A stretch of 64,000 nucleotides of DNA from an uncultured Planctomycetota bacterium (GCA_903901045.1 CAIUPP010000060.1:132661-196660), one strand, 5' to 3'; shown: positions 34,502 to 43,252, counted from the first letter of the stretch. Numbers and translations: made by a program. The notes: generated by a model from the sequence alone, not told the origin.

Positions 34502-35491
34502 ATGGCGTTACCGGTCGCGAACAGGGTCCTCATCCCCGCGGCATTCAGGGACTTCGACGCTATCGAGCAGCTCCTCCGCGCGGCGGGGTGGTTCGCGCTG
34601 CCGTATGCGGACCAGGTGGAAGCCGAGGCGATCCTGGCGCGCGCTCCCGCCACCGCCGTCCTTCTCCCCGCGTACACCGGACTGCCGCTGCAATCCCTGA
34701 TCGAGTCGGTCCGTCAACTGTGCCCGGACGCGTTTCTCGTGGGGCCCGGTCCGGCCCCGGCGGTGGGAGCGGACTTCCAGATGCGCGCCGGCTGCACCCC
34801 CGCCGAACTGGCGACGGCCCTGCGTGTCGGTGCGGCGATGCGCGACGCGCGCGCGGCGGAGCGCGTGCTGCTCGAGCAACTCAACCACGTCGAGCAGCAG
34901 AACCAGATCCAGGCCGAGCGCATCCGCGCGCTGGAAGCCAGTTGCTCCAGCCTGCAGGCGTGGGCCCGTTCCGCCCAGGAGCAGGCCGTACGGGACGAAC
35001 TCACCGGCCTCTATAACCGCCGCCAATTCCTGCACGCTGCCGAAGCGGAACTGGAGCGCGCCCGGCGTGGCGAGTCGTGTTTCGCCATCGCCCTGGCCGA
35101 CATCGACCACTTCAAGCATTACAACGACCGCTTCGGGCACGTCGCGGGGGATGACCTGCTGCGGCATTTCGCGCGGGTCCTCACCAAGAGCCTGCGCCGC
35201 ATGGACACGGTGGCGCGCTTCGGCGGGGAGGAGTTCATCATGCTCATGCCGGAGGTGAGTCCCGCGGCAGGGCAGACTTTCGATCCCGCGCGGTTGACGG
35301 AGCGCCTCCGCGAGGCGGTTGAGCAGGAGCCGGTATTGTGCGAAGGGGGCAGCCCGGTGACGATCAGCGCCGGCGTCGTGCGCTATCCCATCGACGGAAA
35401 GACCATCGCCGAACTCATCCTGGAAGTGGACGCCCGCCTGTTCCGGGCCAAAATGGGGGGGCGCAACAGAGTCTGCGCCGGGCCGGCCTGA
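34502..35491 (+). CDS. Diguanylate cyclase (GGDEF) with degenerate N-terminal receiver-like domain
   Basis: A 329-aa protein. Residues of about 1-115 look like a receiver fold without clear phosphorylation residues (NRVLIPAAFRDFDAIEQLL); a coiled coil follows at about 115-160. The GGDEF domain begins at DELTGLYNRRQF, has ADIDHFKHYNDRFGH and the active loop GGEEF near residue 242, with an inhibitory RRMD motif five residues ahead. It is expected to make cyclic-di-GMP. The stop is 1 nt from the end of the convergent membrane gene. It completes the kinase-HD-GYP operon, so one transcript encodes both making and breaking of the messenger. Confidence 0.9.
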   Translation: MALPVANRVLIPAAFRDFDAIEQLLRAAGWFALPYADQVEAEAILARAPATAVLLPAYTGLPLQSLIESVRQLCPDAFLVGPGPAPAVGADFQMRAGCTPAELATALRVGAAMRDARAAERVLLEQLNHVEQQNQIQAERIRALEASCSSLQAWARSAQEQAVRDELTGLYNRRQFLHAAEAELERARRGESCFAIALADIDHFKHYNDRFGHVAGDDLLRHFARVLTKSLRRMDTVARFGGEEFIMLMPEVSPAAGQTFDPARLTERLREAVEQEPVLCEGGSPVTISAGVVRYPIDGKTIAELILEVDARLFRAKMGGRNRVCAGPA

Positions 35492-35492
35492 T

Positions 35493-36332
35493 TCAGGCCG
35501 GGAGCTTCACCGGCTTCTTGCGGGGCAGATAGATCATGCTTTGAACCCAGGCGTCGGCCAGACTCAGCAGAATGGCCACCGCCGCCGCCACCAGGATCAT
35601 CTTCGAGCCGTACATCCCCTCGTTTGCCGGTCGGGGCGGCAGCACCAGCCAGGGCAACTGGAACATCTTGAAACTGTGCGTAATCGCGCCGGGCGGGCGG
35701 CCGATCTCCATGGACCAGGTCACGTAGAAGAGCAGCAGCAGGGCGCAGCCGCTGGTCAGCATCAGGTACTTCAACCCGCGCAGCGGATGCCGTTCCGCCG
35801 GCTTGGCCGCCACAAGCACCCCGCCGACCCAGAGGATGTTGATCGCCAGCAGCGCCATCAGCGTCACCGGCACCATCGGAGCGTGCACGCTGTCGCCCAC
35901 CGCAATCAGTCCATAGACCGCCCCTGCATGGAGCAGTGTCATGAAAATATTGGCCACGAATCCGCTGTAAATGCGCCTGTCTCGCGCCTCGGATTCCAGG
36001 TAGAGGTAGTCGATCATGCGCCCCATCACGAGATACCGGGTCACCAGCAGCACCGTCGCGACGAGCATGGCCGACAGCGCGATAGCGCGATGGTTGGCCG
36101 CCCAGAAGGCGTCCAGACGGTCCTCGAAGCGTCCGGTGGTCTCGGTGCCGATGAACAGGCGGCTGGCGCCGCGCATGAAGGGGGTGGCGGTCACCAGCGA
36201 CTGCGTCTGAAACTCCTGATTCAGCGCCGCGCCCGCGTTCCAGAAGGTGGAAGCGGCCAGGACGATCATCAGCAGCTTCAGGGCGCCGACGGCTCCCTCG
36301 CGCGTCACGGGCACATGTGCATCGCGTGTCAT
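35493..36332 (-). CDS. Multi-pass membrane protein of unknown function
   Basis: A 279-aa hydrophobic protein. The ATG at 36332 follows GAGGA. About six membrane segments can be seen: LKLLMIVLAAS, IALSAMLVATVLLVTRYLV, IFMTLLHAGAVYGLIAV, LMALLAINILWVGGVLVA, LMLTSGCALLLLFYV and ILVAAAVAILLSLADAW. No family recognised; no catalytic motif. It lies convergent to one diguanylate cyclase and divergent from the other, so it could be a sensor or transport component of the same system, but that is only position. Confidence 0.7.
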   Translation of the reverse strand: MTRDAHVPVTREGAVGALKLLMIVLAASTFWNAGAALNQEFQTQSLVTATPFMRGASRLFIGTETTGRFEDRLDAFWAANHRAIALSAMLVATVLLVTRYLVMGRMIDYLYLESEARDRRIYSGFVANIFMTLLHAGAVYGLIAVGDSVHAPMVPVTLMALLAINILWVGGVLVAAKPAERHPLRGLKYLMLTSGCALLLLFYVTWSMEIGRPPGAITHSFKMFQLPWLVLPPRPANEGMYGSKMILVAAAVAILLSLADAWVQSMIYLPRKKPVKLPA

Positions 36333-36514
36333 AGTCCTCGACCTCGGTCCCCCAGGTTGTCGCGCCAGTATAGCCCCGCCGCCGCGGCCCGTCAACCGCG
36401 TTGGCGACGTCGTACACCGCAGAGGCGCGGAGGACGCCCCCCCTCGCCTTGCATTTCTTTCGCTTTCCCTATACATTTATCAGAGGGGGAGGCAACCAAC
36501 CAGGAAGGGAGCCG

Positions 36515-37318
36515 ATGCCCGACCGCCAGAAGCAGACGGTCCAGTTGACGCAGAAAGCGCGCGCCGGCGTGGACCTGAAGGAACTCGACGAAATCTACCG
36601 CCGGTTCCGCCTCGTTTTCATCCTGACCAACCTGCTGACGATCATCCTCGCCACCTACGTGATCATGTGCCTCCTCTTCCCGAAAGCGTTCGAGCAGCAA
36701 ACCTTCAAGCAGATGCAGACCATCGGCCTGTGCGTGCTGCTGGGCGGGGCGATTCTGCTCAGCATCGTCCAGTGGCTCTGCATGCGCCAGACCACCATCA
36801 GCTCGCGCCGAAAAATCGAGGAACTGACCTACATCGACGCGCTCACCGGGGTGTACAATTACCGTTACCTCGACCGCCGCCTCGATGAAGAACTGCGCAT
36901 CTCGCACCGCTTCCACACCCCGCTCTCCGTGATCTACATGGACGTGGACGGCTTCAAGCGCGTCAACGATGAATTCGGGCACCAGGTGGGCAACGCCGTC
37001 CTGTGCGAGATAGGCACCATGCTCAAAGTCGGCGCTCGCGGCAGCGACCTGGTCGGGCGGATGGGGGGGGACGAGTTCCTCGTCATCCTGCCCAACACGA
37101 ACCAGGATGAGGCGCAGATCGTAGCCGAACGCGTCCGGGAACGGCTCGAAGGCAACCGCTTCAAAGTGGAGGGGGGGCGGACCATCGACTTCCTCCGCAC
37201 CAGCATGGGAGTCGCCTGCGTCCCCACGAGCGCGGCGGATAAAGAGTCCCTCATCGCTGGCGCGGATCAGGCCATGTACCGCGCGAAACAAACGGGGGGG
37301 AACAGGGTCTGCATCTGA
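36515..37318 (+). CDS. Membrane-bound diguanylate cyclase
   Basis: A 267-aa protein; GGAAGGGA fixes the ATG at 36515. After a basic 30-residue N-terminus come two transmembrane helices (VFILTNLLTIILATYVIMCL and IGLCVLLGGAILLSIVQWLC). The GGDEF domain begins at YIDALTGVYNYRYLDRRL, has YMDVDGFKRVNDEFGH and MGGDEF near 183, with an inhibitory RGSD five residues ahead. It is expected to synthesise cyclic-di-GMP at the inner membrane. It is divergent from the six-pass membrane gene, with starts 183 nt apart. Confidence 0.9.
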   Translation: MPDRQKQTVQLTQKARAGVDLKELDEIYRRFRLVFILTNLLTIILATYVIMCLLFPKAFEQQTFKQMQTIGLCVLLGGAILLSIVQWLCMRQTTISSRRKIEELTYIDALTGVYNYRYLDRRLDEELRISHRFHTPLSVIYMDVDGFKRVNDEFGHQVGNAVLCEIGTMLKVGARGSDLVGRMGGDEFLVILPNTNQDEAQIVAERVRERLEGNRFKVEGGRTIDFLRTSMGVACVPTSAADKESLIAGADQAMYRAKQTGGNRVCI

Positions 37319-37446
37319 AGGGGGCTTGCAATGGGGCTTACCGCGAATAACGCTAAGGATGACCGGTCGACGTAACGACGCGTCAGCTTCCATCGTAAAG
37401 CGCTGTTGAAGGCACTTAGCAATATGTAAGCAACGGCGCTGGGGCA

Positions 37447-37528
37447 GCGCTGAAGGCGCAACACATACGAGCCCGGGGCGAAGCCCCGGGAAAAGGAACC
37501 ATCCAATCCCGTCAAGCCCTGAAAGGGC
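37447..37528. repeat. Tandem GAA-loop hairpins
   Basis: Three small palindromes with the same GAA tri-loop: GCGCT-GAA-GGCGC (37447-37459), CCCGGGGC-GAA-GCCCCGGG (37472-37490) and GCCCT-GAA-AGGGC (37516-37528). They fill the non-coding gap after the second diguanylate cyclase. Hairpins of this type are scattered in genomes of planctomycetes and relatives, in my general knowledge. They could be repetitive extragenic palindromes or transcription ends; the first has a G-T pair. Confidence 0.65.
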
Positions 37529-37556
37529 GGTACACGTCGGCGCACTGTTCAGGCGA

Positions 37557-37769
37557 TTAACGGCGTGATCCCCCGATGCAGTAGGCGCAATTATCGTAGC
37601 CTGCTGCGTGGGCAGTATCGAGCGAAACGAATGGCACATCATGGCCATTGTCTATGATTTCATCAATCTGGCACTGGGATTTCTCGTTTTCGAGGTCGTG
37701 AACTTCCATCTTGTGCTTGTTGCCCAAGTACCTTTGCCCCTGCATGTGCCCCTTCCATCTGCGCGCCAT
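37557..37769 (-). CDS. Small conserved-type Cys protein, 70 aa
   Basis: The ATG at 37769 has a perfect AGGAGG 8 nt ahead, which is strong evidence for a real gene. The 70-aa product reads as a basic N-terminus (MARRWKGHMQGQRYLGNK), EVHDLENEKSQCQIDEII and a C-terminal HAAGYDNCAYCIGGSRR with a CxxC pair. The pattern DNCxxCxGGS looks familiar from small bacterial proteins of unknown function. It may bind zinc or iron. It lies 115 nt after the restriction-modification gene on the same strand. Confidence 0.75.
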   Translation of the reverse strand: MARRWKGHMQGQRYLGNKHKMEVHDLENEKSQCQIDEIIDNGHDVPFVSLDTAHAAGYDNCAYCIGGSRR

Positions 37770-37884
37770 AGCCAGCCCTCCTGAAAATGCCTTCCGGCGG
37801 TCACGCTGGGCAGTTTACTCAAAGGCCTTTGGCAAGTTCAACGGCTAAGAGCGGCAAAAACCCCCTCATCATGTGTCTGTGCTT

Positions 37885-40800
37885 TTATTGCGCTCCTTCC
37901 ACAATCGCGATTTCCTCCTCCGTCAATCCATAGAGTTCGTACACCAGTTTGTCAATCGCGACTGCTGTATACTTGATTTCCCGCTCCAAAGTCGTCTTCC
38001 GCGCCGACGCCTTAGCTTCCGCCAACTGCTTCTTCAAGTCCAGCATCCGGTCCGCAAGTTTCACTATCTTTGAGTGCCGCGACTTGTCGGCAGGATCGGT
38101 GAAATCAATCCGGCGTATGGGGAGGTTCTTTATGAATTGTGTGAAGTAACGGACAAAACCTCCTCGCATGGTTGTACTTATGCGCTTCAACTGGAAGTCG
38201 AGCAGCGAACTGTTCAAGAGGGCGAGAAGGTATTTCGGCGACTCGCTGACATCCTCCCGCAGAGTTATAGCGTAGCCGCTTGTGAAGGCGTACTCGCCCG
38301 TTTCGTCGAGAGCGAACGATGCGCGGTCGGCAATGTCCGGGACAAGAATCTTGGGCATGCGCATCAAATCAATGTTCTTGGGGTACACATACCCGTACCA
38401 ATTGATGCCTTTCATCCGCCCCTTCTCTCGCGCAGTCAAGAATCGCTTGTTTTCGTCGAAGTACTTATGGAGCATGGGAAATAACTTTCGTATCTCATCT
38501 TCGGCAATCAGCGTCGGGCGTCCTTCCTCTATTCTGTACGGCATAATGACGACTTTGCCCGAAGACACGATGTGGTACGGTTTGATGTCGCGCCCCTGGA
38601 GGAATGGCGCGACAGCCTTGCGCTCCAGCTTCACGTCGCGTTCCAACTTATCCGAATGCGCCGTTATGACGGCCCCTTTTGCGTTCACGACAGTCAGAAC
38701 ATAGACTTCGTTCCCGCTGGTCCGGATCCCCTGCGCCATACGTTCGGCAATATCGCCCAGTTTCCCGGGCCACTTGCGCAGTCTCGCGGCCAGTTTGGCG
38801 GCGCGGCCTACGGCGAAGTTCCATTCGTCCCCCGTAATGCTCTTCGCGGGAATCCTTCCAGACCTAATGGCGGACGATGCTTCCATGCGCGGCCCCCATG
38901 TCTGCGGTCCTGTTTCGCGTACGGCCAGCGGGCCGGACGAGGGGGCTCTTCCAGACTCCCTGCGTAAAGGGGCGGACATTTCACTCGCACGCCATGCGCC
39001 TAGATCATCAACTTTCACAAAACGGCATTCTGGGGAGCCGGCTTTGTCCAGGAAGAGCAGGCAGGTGTATGTCGCAGCGTTCGCAAAAATCTGCTGGTCC
39101 CCAAAGTGCACAAGATGGCTGAGATGTTTGCCTTTCGCAATGATGTCCCTCAATGGTCGGCCATACTGCGCATTAGAGAACTTGTGTGGCAGAATAAAGC
39201 CGAGAATGCCTTCTCCGTTGAGCAGTTGCAGGCCACGCTCGACAAAGACCACGTAAATGTCATAGTTTCCTTGGGAAGCCGATTCATACTTCTTCTTGTA
39301 GAACTCGACTTGCGCTGGCGCCCATTCCTTGAGCGCCTGAATCCGAATATACGGCGGATTCCCAATGACTGCATCAAACCCGCCTAGATCCTTTCGGCTC
39401 TTCCTGAAAATATCGGGGAACTCCGCCTTCCAGTCGAAGGCATTGATACGCAGCCGCTCCTCATCCGAGAACTTCTTGTCGCCGTGGAATTCGTAGAAAT
39501 CTGGCTCGATGAGGGAGTTGCCGCACTTGATGTTTCCGTCCAGGTCGGGCAGGGCGCGCATGTGGCGGGCGCGAAGCTGCTGGTTCAGTGTCCCTTCGTT
39601 CTCGTCCTCCAGCACCTTCAGCAGCAGGCTCAGCTTCGTCACTTCCACGGCTTGCGGGTCGATATCCACGCCGTAAATGTTGTCGAGAAGAATCTGTTTC
39701 TTCACGGACGTCGTCAGGAACCACTGGTTGCCCCGGCCCCGGTAGATATCCTTCGGGTGCTTCTCCGGGCCGTCATTCACATACCAGTCGCGATGGTAGT
39801 TCAGCAGGTACTTGTACGCGCCCAGCAGGAAGGAGCCGGAGCCGCAAGCGGGGTCGAGTACGCGCAATTGCGCGACTTCCGCCGGCGTCTTCCCTTCGCA
39901 AAGTCTTCCCACGGTGTTCCTGACGATGTATTCGACAATGTATTCCGGCGTGTAATAGACGCCCCCGGCCTTGCGGACTTCGGGCTTTTCCTCGACCTTC
40001 ACCTGGAACGTGGGGGTGCGGCGGATAACCTTCCCGAGGAACTGCTCATAGACGTTCCCCAGTATCTCCGGCGAAATGACGCTGAACTCATAGGGCGAAC
40101 GGGGATAGTAGAGTCCGCCGACAATTTCCTTGAACACGGCATCGTCAATCTCCAGGTCGGGTGTCAGTTCGTCGGGCTGACTGGACCGCGCCGCTTCCTT
40201 GGAGAAGTGGAACAGCCCGGAGTTATATTTTTCGTCCGCTCGATAGAATAGCTGGACGAGGCGGCGATAGACCCCTTCCCCGTTGGTCTGTGCCTGAAGC
40301 TGGCCATAGGTTTCCATGCCGCGGTCTTCGCACATGCGCAGGAAGATGAGGCGGTCAATGATCGTCTGAATCGAGCCGTTCAGTTGCAGGACGGTGAGCT
40401 TGGGGTTCCGCCGCGCGATGCTGTGAGCAAGCTCAGTGCGCCATTTCTCGATCTCCGCCAGAAATTCCGAGTCCACTTCCGATGTGCCATGTTTGCCGCG
40501 CGTCGCCTCGGCGAACTTGTCGAACGCGCCTTGTTCGATCCCTTCCTTGGAAAGGATAGCGGCGATCTCATCCCATTTTTCAAGATAGGCATCGTACTTG
40601 ATGTACATGATTCGGCAAGCCGCCGCCTTGTCCCCGCGACTTGGGCGGAAACGGCAGTCGTACAGAGCGAACTCCTTGAAGTTCGTCAGGACGGAGATGG
40701 GGAGCTTGGAACTCCACGCGTAGCGGCGAAGCTGGAACGAGGAATCGTAGTCATACACAAGCTCCATGGAGGGGCGCTTGGTCTCGACGAAGAACTTGCG

Positions 40801-41055
40801 AGTGCCGCCGATGCGGAAACAATAGTCGGGGGCTTTCGTCGCGACGCCGACTTTGATCGCCTCCTCGAAAATTACGTCCTTGTACGCCTCCGCCTTGCCC
40901 GCGCGGTTGCGCATGTCCCAGCCGAGAGCTTCGAAGAACGGATCAATGAACTCGGCGCGAAGCTCCGCCTCCTTGTAGTCGGCGAGGCGGTAGGAATCCT
41001 GGTTGCGCTCGAACCTCTGTACGAGTTCCACAATGCTCTGCGGCGGCTTTGCCAT
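37885..41055 (-). CDS. Type IIG restriction-modification enzyme (Eco57I-like, single chain)
   Basis: A 1056-aa fusion of nuclease, adenine-N6 methyltransferase and specificity region. The N-terminal PD-(D/E)xK nuclease has APDYCF (D77) and VETKRP (E91, K93). A helical linker follows. The methyltransferase has the SAM motif LDPACGSGSFLLGAY near 398, DIDPQAVEV and catalytic NPPY near 565. The target recognition part fills about 690-1056. AAGGAG precedes the ATG. Such enzymes modify and cut DNA without a partner. Residues 700-731 hold a 31-aa segment bounded by 9-bp direct repeats and probably inserted. No separate methylase or regulator is adjacent. Confidence 0.92.
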   Translation of the reverse strand: MAKPPQSIVELVQRFERNQDSYRLADYKEAELRAEFIDPFFEALGWDMRNRAGKAEAYKDVIFEEAIKVGVATKAPDYCFRIGGTRKFFVETKRPSMELVYDYDSSFQLRRYAWSSKLPISVLTNFKEFALYDCRFRPSRGDKAAACRIMYIKYDAYLEKWDEIAAILSKEGIEQGAFDKFAEATRGKHGTSEVDSEFLAEIEKWRTELAHSIARRNPKLTVLQLNGSIQTIIDRLIFLRMCEDRGMETYGQLQAQTNGEGVYRRLVQLFYRADEKYNSGLFHFSKEAARSSQPDELTPDLEIDDAVFKEIVGGLYYPRSPYEFSVISPEILGNVYEQFLGKVIRRTPTFQVKVEEKPEVRKAGGVYYTPEYIVEYIVRNTVGRLCEGKTPAEVAQLRVLDPACGSGSFLLGAYKYLLNYHRDWYVNDGPEKHPKDIYRGRGNQWFLTTSVKKQILLDNIYGVDIDPQAVEVTKLSLLLKVLEDENEGTLNQQLRARHMRALPDLDGNIKCGNSLIEPDFYEFHGDKKFSDEERLRINAFDWKAEFPDIFRKSRKDLGGFDAVIGNPPYIRIQALKEWAPAQVEFYKKKYESASQGNYDIYVVFVERGLQLLNGEGILGFILPHKFSNAQYGRPLRDIIAKGKHLSHLVHFGDQQIFANAATYTCLLFLDKAGSPECRFVKVDDLGAWRASEMSAPLRRESGRAPSSGPLAVRETGPQTWGPRMEASSAIRSGRIPAKSITGDEWNFAVGRAAKLAARLRKWPGKLGDIAERMAQGIRTSGNEVYVLTVVNAKGAVITAHSDKLERDVKLERKAVAPFLQGRDIKPYHIVSSGKVVIMPYRIEEGRPTLIAEDEIRKLFPMLHKYFDENKRFLTAREKGRMKGINWYGYVYPKNIDLMRMPKILVPDIADRASFALDETGEYAFTSGYAITLREDVSESPKYLLALLNSSLLDFQLKRISTTMRGGFVRYFTQFIKNLPIRRIDFTDPADKSRHSKIVKLADRMLDLKKQLAEAKASARKTTLEREIKYTAVAIDKLVYELYGLTEEEIAIVEGAQ

Positions 41056-41152
41056 GATTGCTCCTTTTTGGGCGGCGTATATCGAGACAATACACTGTTA
41101 GACGCCGGGAGTGCAAGGGCGCAATGTGCACTCCCCCGCGGCCAACCTCCGC

Positions 41153-41181
41153 TTTCCCCTCGGCAACTCATTTGGTATATT
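41153..41181 (+). promoter_or_regulatory. Weak candidate promoter of the SDR gene
   Basis: TATATT at 41176-41181 with a poor TTTCCC 17 nt ahead, in the 226-nt divergent gap between the restriction enzyme and the SDR gene. Confidence 0.3.
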
Positions 41182-41281
41182 GAACGCCGCGTTTCAGGAT
41201 GAATTGAAAGGTGCGCGTGGTGGAGCGCGTTGTCCCCAACGCGCTTGTTGCGAACTCATCGGTGCGCTGAGGGAACTTGGG

Positions 41282-42025
41282 ATGAATGTTGCCGGAAAAG
41301 TGGCTCTTGTAACGGGCGGCGGAACAGGGATCGGACGCGCGACGGCGCTGCTGCTGGCCGCCAAGGGGGCGGATGTCGCCGTCAATTACTCCCGCTCGAA
41401 AGCCGAGGCGGAAGGGACGGTCGCCGAGGTTCGCGCGCTCGGGCGCAAGGGAATCGCCGTTCGCGCGGATGTGGCGGACAACGCCGAGGTGGTGGCCATG
41501 GTCGAGCAGACCGTCCGCGACCTCGGGCGTCTGGATATCCTCATCAACAACGCCGGCTGGACGGCGTTCATCGATTTCCGCGACCTGGACAGCCTGACCG
41601 ACGAGGTGTGGGACCGCACGATGGCCGTGAACCTTAAGGGGCCGTTCTTCTGCGCGCGCGCGGCGGCGCCGGAGATGGAAAAGGCGGGCGCGGGGGTGAT
41701 TGTCAACGTCTCCTCCATGGCGGGGGTGCTGGGGCGCGGAAGCTCCATTCCCTACTGCGCCTCGAAGGCGGCGCTGAACCTGCTGACGCGCATTCTGGCC
41801 AAGCAGTTGGCTCCGACGATTCGCGTGAATGCCGTCGCGCCCGGTGTGGTGACGACGCGCTGGGTGAAGGACCAGAAGGCGTTCGTGCGCGGGGCGCAAC
41901 TTCAGACGCCCATGAAGCGGGTGGCCACTCCCGAGGATGTCGCCGGGGCGGTCCTGAGCCTGATCGAGGGAACCGATTTCGTCGTCGGCCAGATTCTGGC
42001 CGTGGATGGCGGCCTGAGCGCGTGA
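41282..42025 (+). CDS. Short-chain dehydrogenase/reductase, FabG-like
   Basis: A 247-aa classical SDR. The ATG at 41282 has GAGGGA ahead; the open frame extends upstream without a site. Seen: the TGGGTGIG nucleotide loop (10-17), NNAGW, catalytic Ser in VNVSSMAG, YCASK (Tyr and Lys) and RVNAVAPGVVTT. The Arg at position 38 in NYSRSKAEAE suggests NADP preference. The closest style is 3-oxoacyl-ACP reductase or sugar dehydrogenase; substrate cannot be told. Confidence 0.9.
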   Translation: MNVAGKVALVTGGGTGIGRATALLLAAKGADVAVNYSRSKAEAEGTVAEVRALGRKGIAVRADVADNAEVVAMVEQTVRDLGRLDILINNAGWTAFIDFRDLDSLTDEVWDRTMAVNLKGPFFCARAAAPEMEKAGAGVIVNVSSMAGVLGRGSSIPYCASKAALNLLTRILAKQLAPTIRVNAVAPGVVTTRWVKDQKAFVRGAQLQTPMKRVATPEDVAGAVLSLIEGTDFVVGQILAVDGGLSA

Positions 42026-42085
42026 TATGGCTCAAGGGACAGCCTCCCAGCCCTCCCCGTGACTGACCGATTCTCCTCCCCATTG

Positions 42086-42114
42086 TTGCGTGTGCCCGGC
42101 GGCGCTGATAAAAT
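42086..42114 (+). promoter_or_regulatory. Candidate promoter ahead of the Trm112-like gene
   Basis: TAAAAT at 42109-42114 and TTGCGT at 42086-42091, spacer 17 nt. Confidence 0.4.
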
Positions 42115-42152
42115 ATACCGTTCTCGTTTCCTGGCGTGCGGCGGGGGACAAA

Positions 42153-42431
42153 ATGACGGAGGGACTCCTGCGTTCAATGCTGGTGTGTCCCTGGTGCCTC
42201 GGCGCGCTGGAGGAGGCTTCGGGGGTGTTGCGTTGCGTGGCGTGCCGCGCGGCGTATCCGGTCGAGCAGGGCACCCCCCGGATGATGATTGAGGATGCCA
42301 AACTGGTTTGTCCCTTCTGCAATGTGGTGATGGAGAAGCGGCCGCCGCGGGCGCGCTGCCCGGCTTGTTCGCGCCGCTTCCGAATGGACGAGCACGTCCG
42401 GGGACGGCTCAGCGACCATGTCGAAAAATAA
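42153..42431 (+). CDS. Trm112-like double zinc-ribbon protein
   Basis: A 92-aa protein; GGGGGA lies ahead of the ATG at 42153. The first half is Trm112/YcaR-like: LRSMLVCPWC ... LRCVACRAAYPVEQGTPRMM, one CxxC pair before and one after a short strand. The second half is another ribbon: LVCPFC ... ARCPACSRRFRMDE. Trm112 proteins activate methyltransferases, while bacterial YcaR relatives lie next to lipid A or envelope genes. A second zinc site is unusual for the family (about 60 aa normally). It lies 21 nt before a phosphoesterase. Confidence 0.8.
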   Translation: MTEGLLRSMLVCPWCLGALEEASGVLRCVACRAAYPVEQGTPRMMIEDAKLVCPFCNVVMEKRPPRARCPACSRRFRMDEHVRGRLSDHVEK

Positions 42432-42452
42432 ACCTTCGCTAATGTTGGTGAT

Positions 42453-43205
42453 ATGCAAGCGATAATTTCCGACGTTCACAGTAATCTGGAAGCCTTCCAG
42501 GCGGCGCTCGACGACATCAAGCGCCGCGGCGTGAGCGATATCATCTGCCTGGGCGACCTGGTCGGCTACGGGCCGGACCCCTGCCCGTGCATCGACCTGG
42601 CCGCCGAGTTCCGCCTCTGCATCCTGGGCAACCATGAGGAAGCGGTGCTCTTCGAGGCGCAGACGCAGGGGTTCAACCCCCGCGCCACCGGCGCGGTCAA
42701 GTGGACCGCCAAGCAGTTCGACATGCTGGGGGACGACCGCGAGGCAAACGCGCGCCGCTGGGATTTCATGGGGGCCATGCCGCGCATTTACTCCGGCAAC
42801 GGCACCCTCCTGGTGCACGGCTCCCCCTCGGACCCGACGCGCGAGTACATCTACACCACGGACGTGCGCAACCCGAACAAGATGGAGCGCATCTTCTCCC
42901 AGGTCGAGCATCTCTGCTTCGTGGGGCATACGCATGTGCCGGGAATCTGGACGGAAGACATGACCTACCGCTCGCCGGAGGAGTTGGACTACGTCTACCG
43001 CATCACCGCGAACAAGACGATCATCAACGTCGGTTCTGTCGGCCAGCCGCGCGACAACGACCCCCGCGCCTGCTACGTCCTGTTCGACGGCACCATGGTG
43101 CGTTTCATCAAGGTCAAGTACGACGTCGAAGCGACGGTCCGGAAGATATACGCGGTCAAGGAACTGGACCGTTCGCTGGGAGACCGGCTCCGCGAGGGGA
43201 GGTAG
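42453..43205 (+). CDS. Calcineurin-like metallophosphoesterase
   Basis: A 250-aa phosphoesterase with the full two-metal set: ISDVHSN (residues 5-11), LGDLVGYG, LGNHEEA and GHTHVPG. The order and the GYGPDP motif match the YfcE/ApaH-like group acting on nucleotides or phosphodiesters. NVGSVGQPRDNDPRA is the usual C-terminal strand. The substrate is not set by sequence. It sits between the Trm112-like gene and yidC. Confidence 0.9.
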   Translation: MQAIISDVHSNLEAFQAALDDIKRRGVSDIICLGDLVGYGPDPCPCIDLAAEFRLCILGNHEEAVLFEAQTQGFNPRATGAVKWTAKQFDMLGDDREANARRWDFMGAMPRIYSGNGTLLVHGSPSDPTREYIYTTDVRNPNKMERIFSQVEHLCFVGHTHVPGIWTEDMTYRSPEELDYVYRITANKTIINVGSVGQPRDNDPRACYVLFDGTMVRFIKVKYDVEATVRKIYAVKELDRSLGDRLREGR

Positions 43206-43235
43206 CAGGGTTTCCAGGACGCGCCCGACCGATCC

Positions 43236-43252
43236 GGCGGCCTGTGGCCGCC
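43236..43252 (+). other. Small perfect hairpin before yidC
   Basis: GGCGGCC-TGT-GGCCGCC, a 7-bp stem with a 3-nt loop and no T-run. It might attenuate read-through or set the 5' end of the yidC message. Confidence 0.4.

Noticed and set aside
37885-41055. A phage-defence island around the restriction enzyme
   Set aside because: Neighbours are a small Cys protein and a housekeeping-type SDR; no second defence gene, integrase or recombinase is present.
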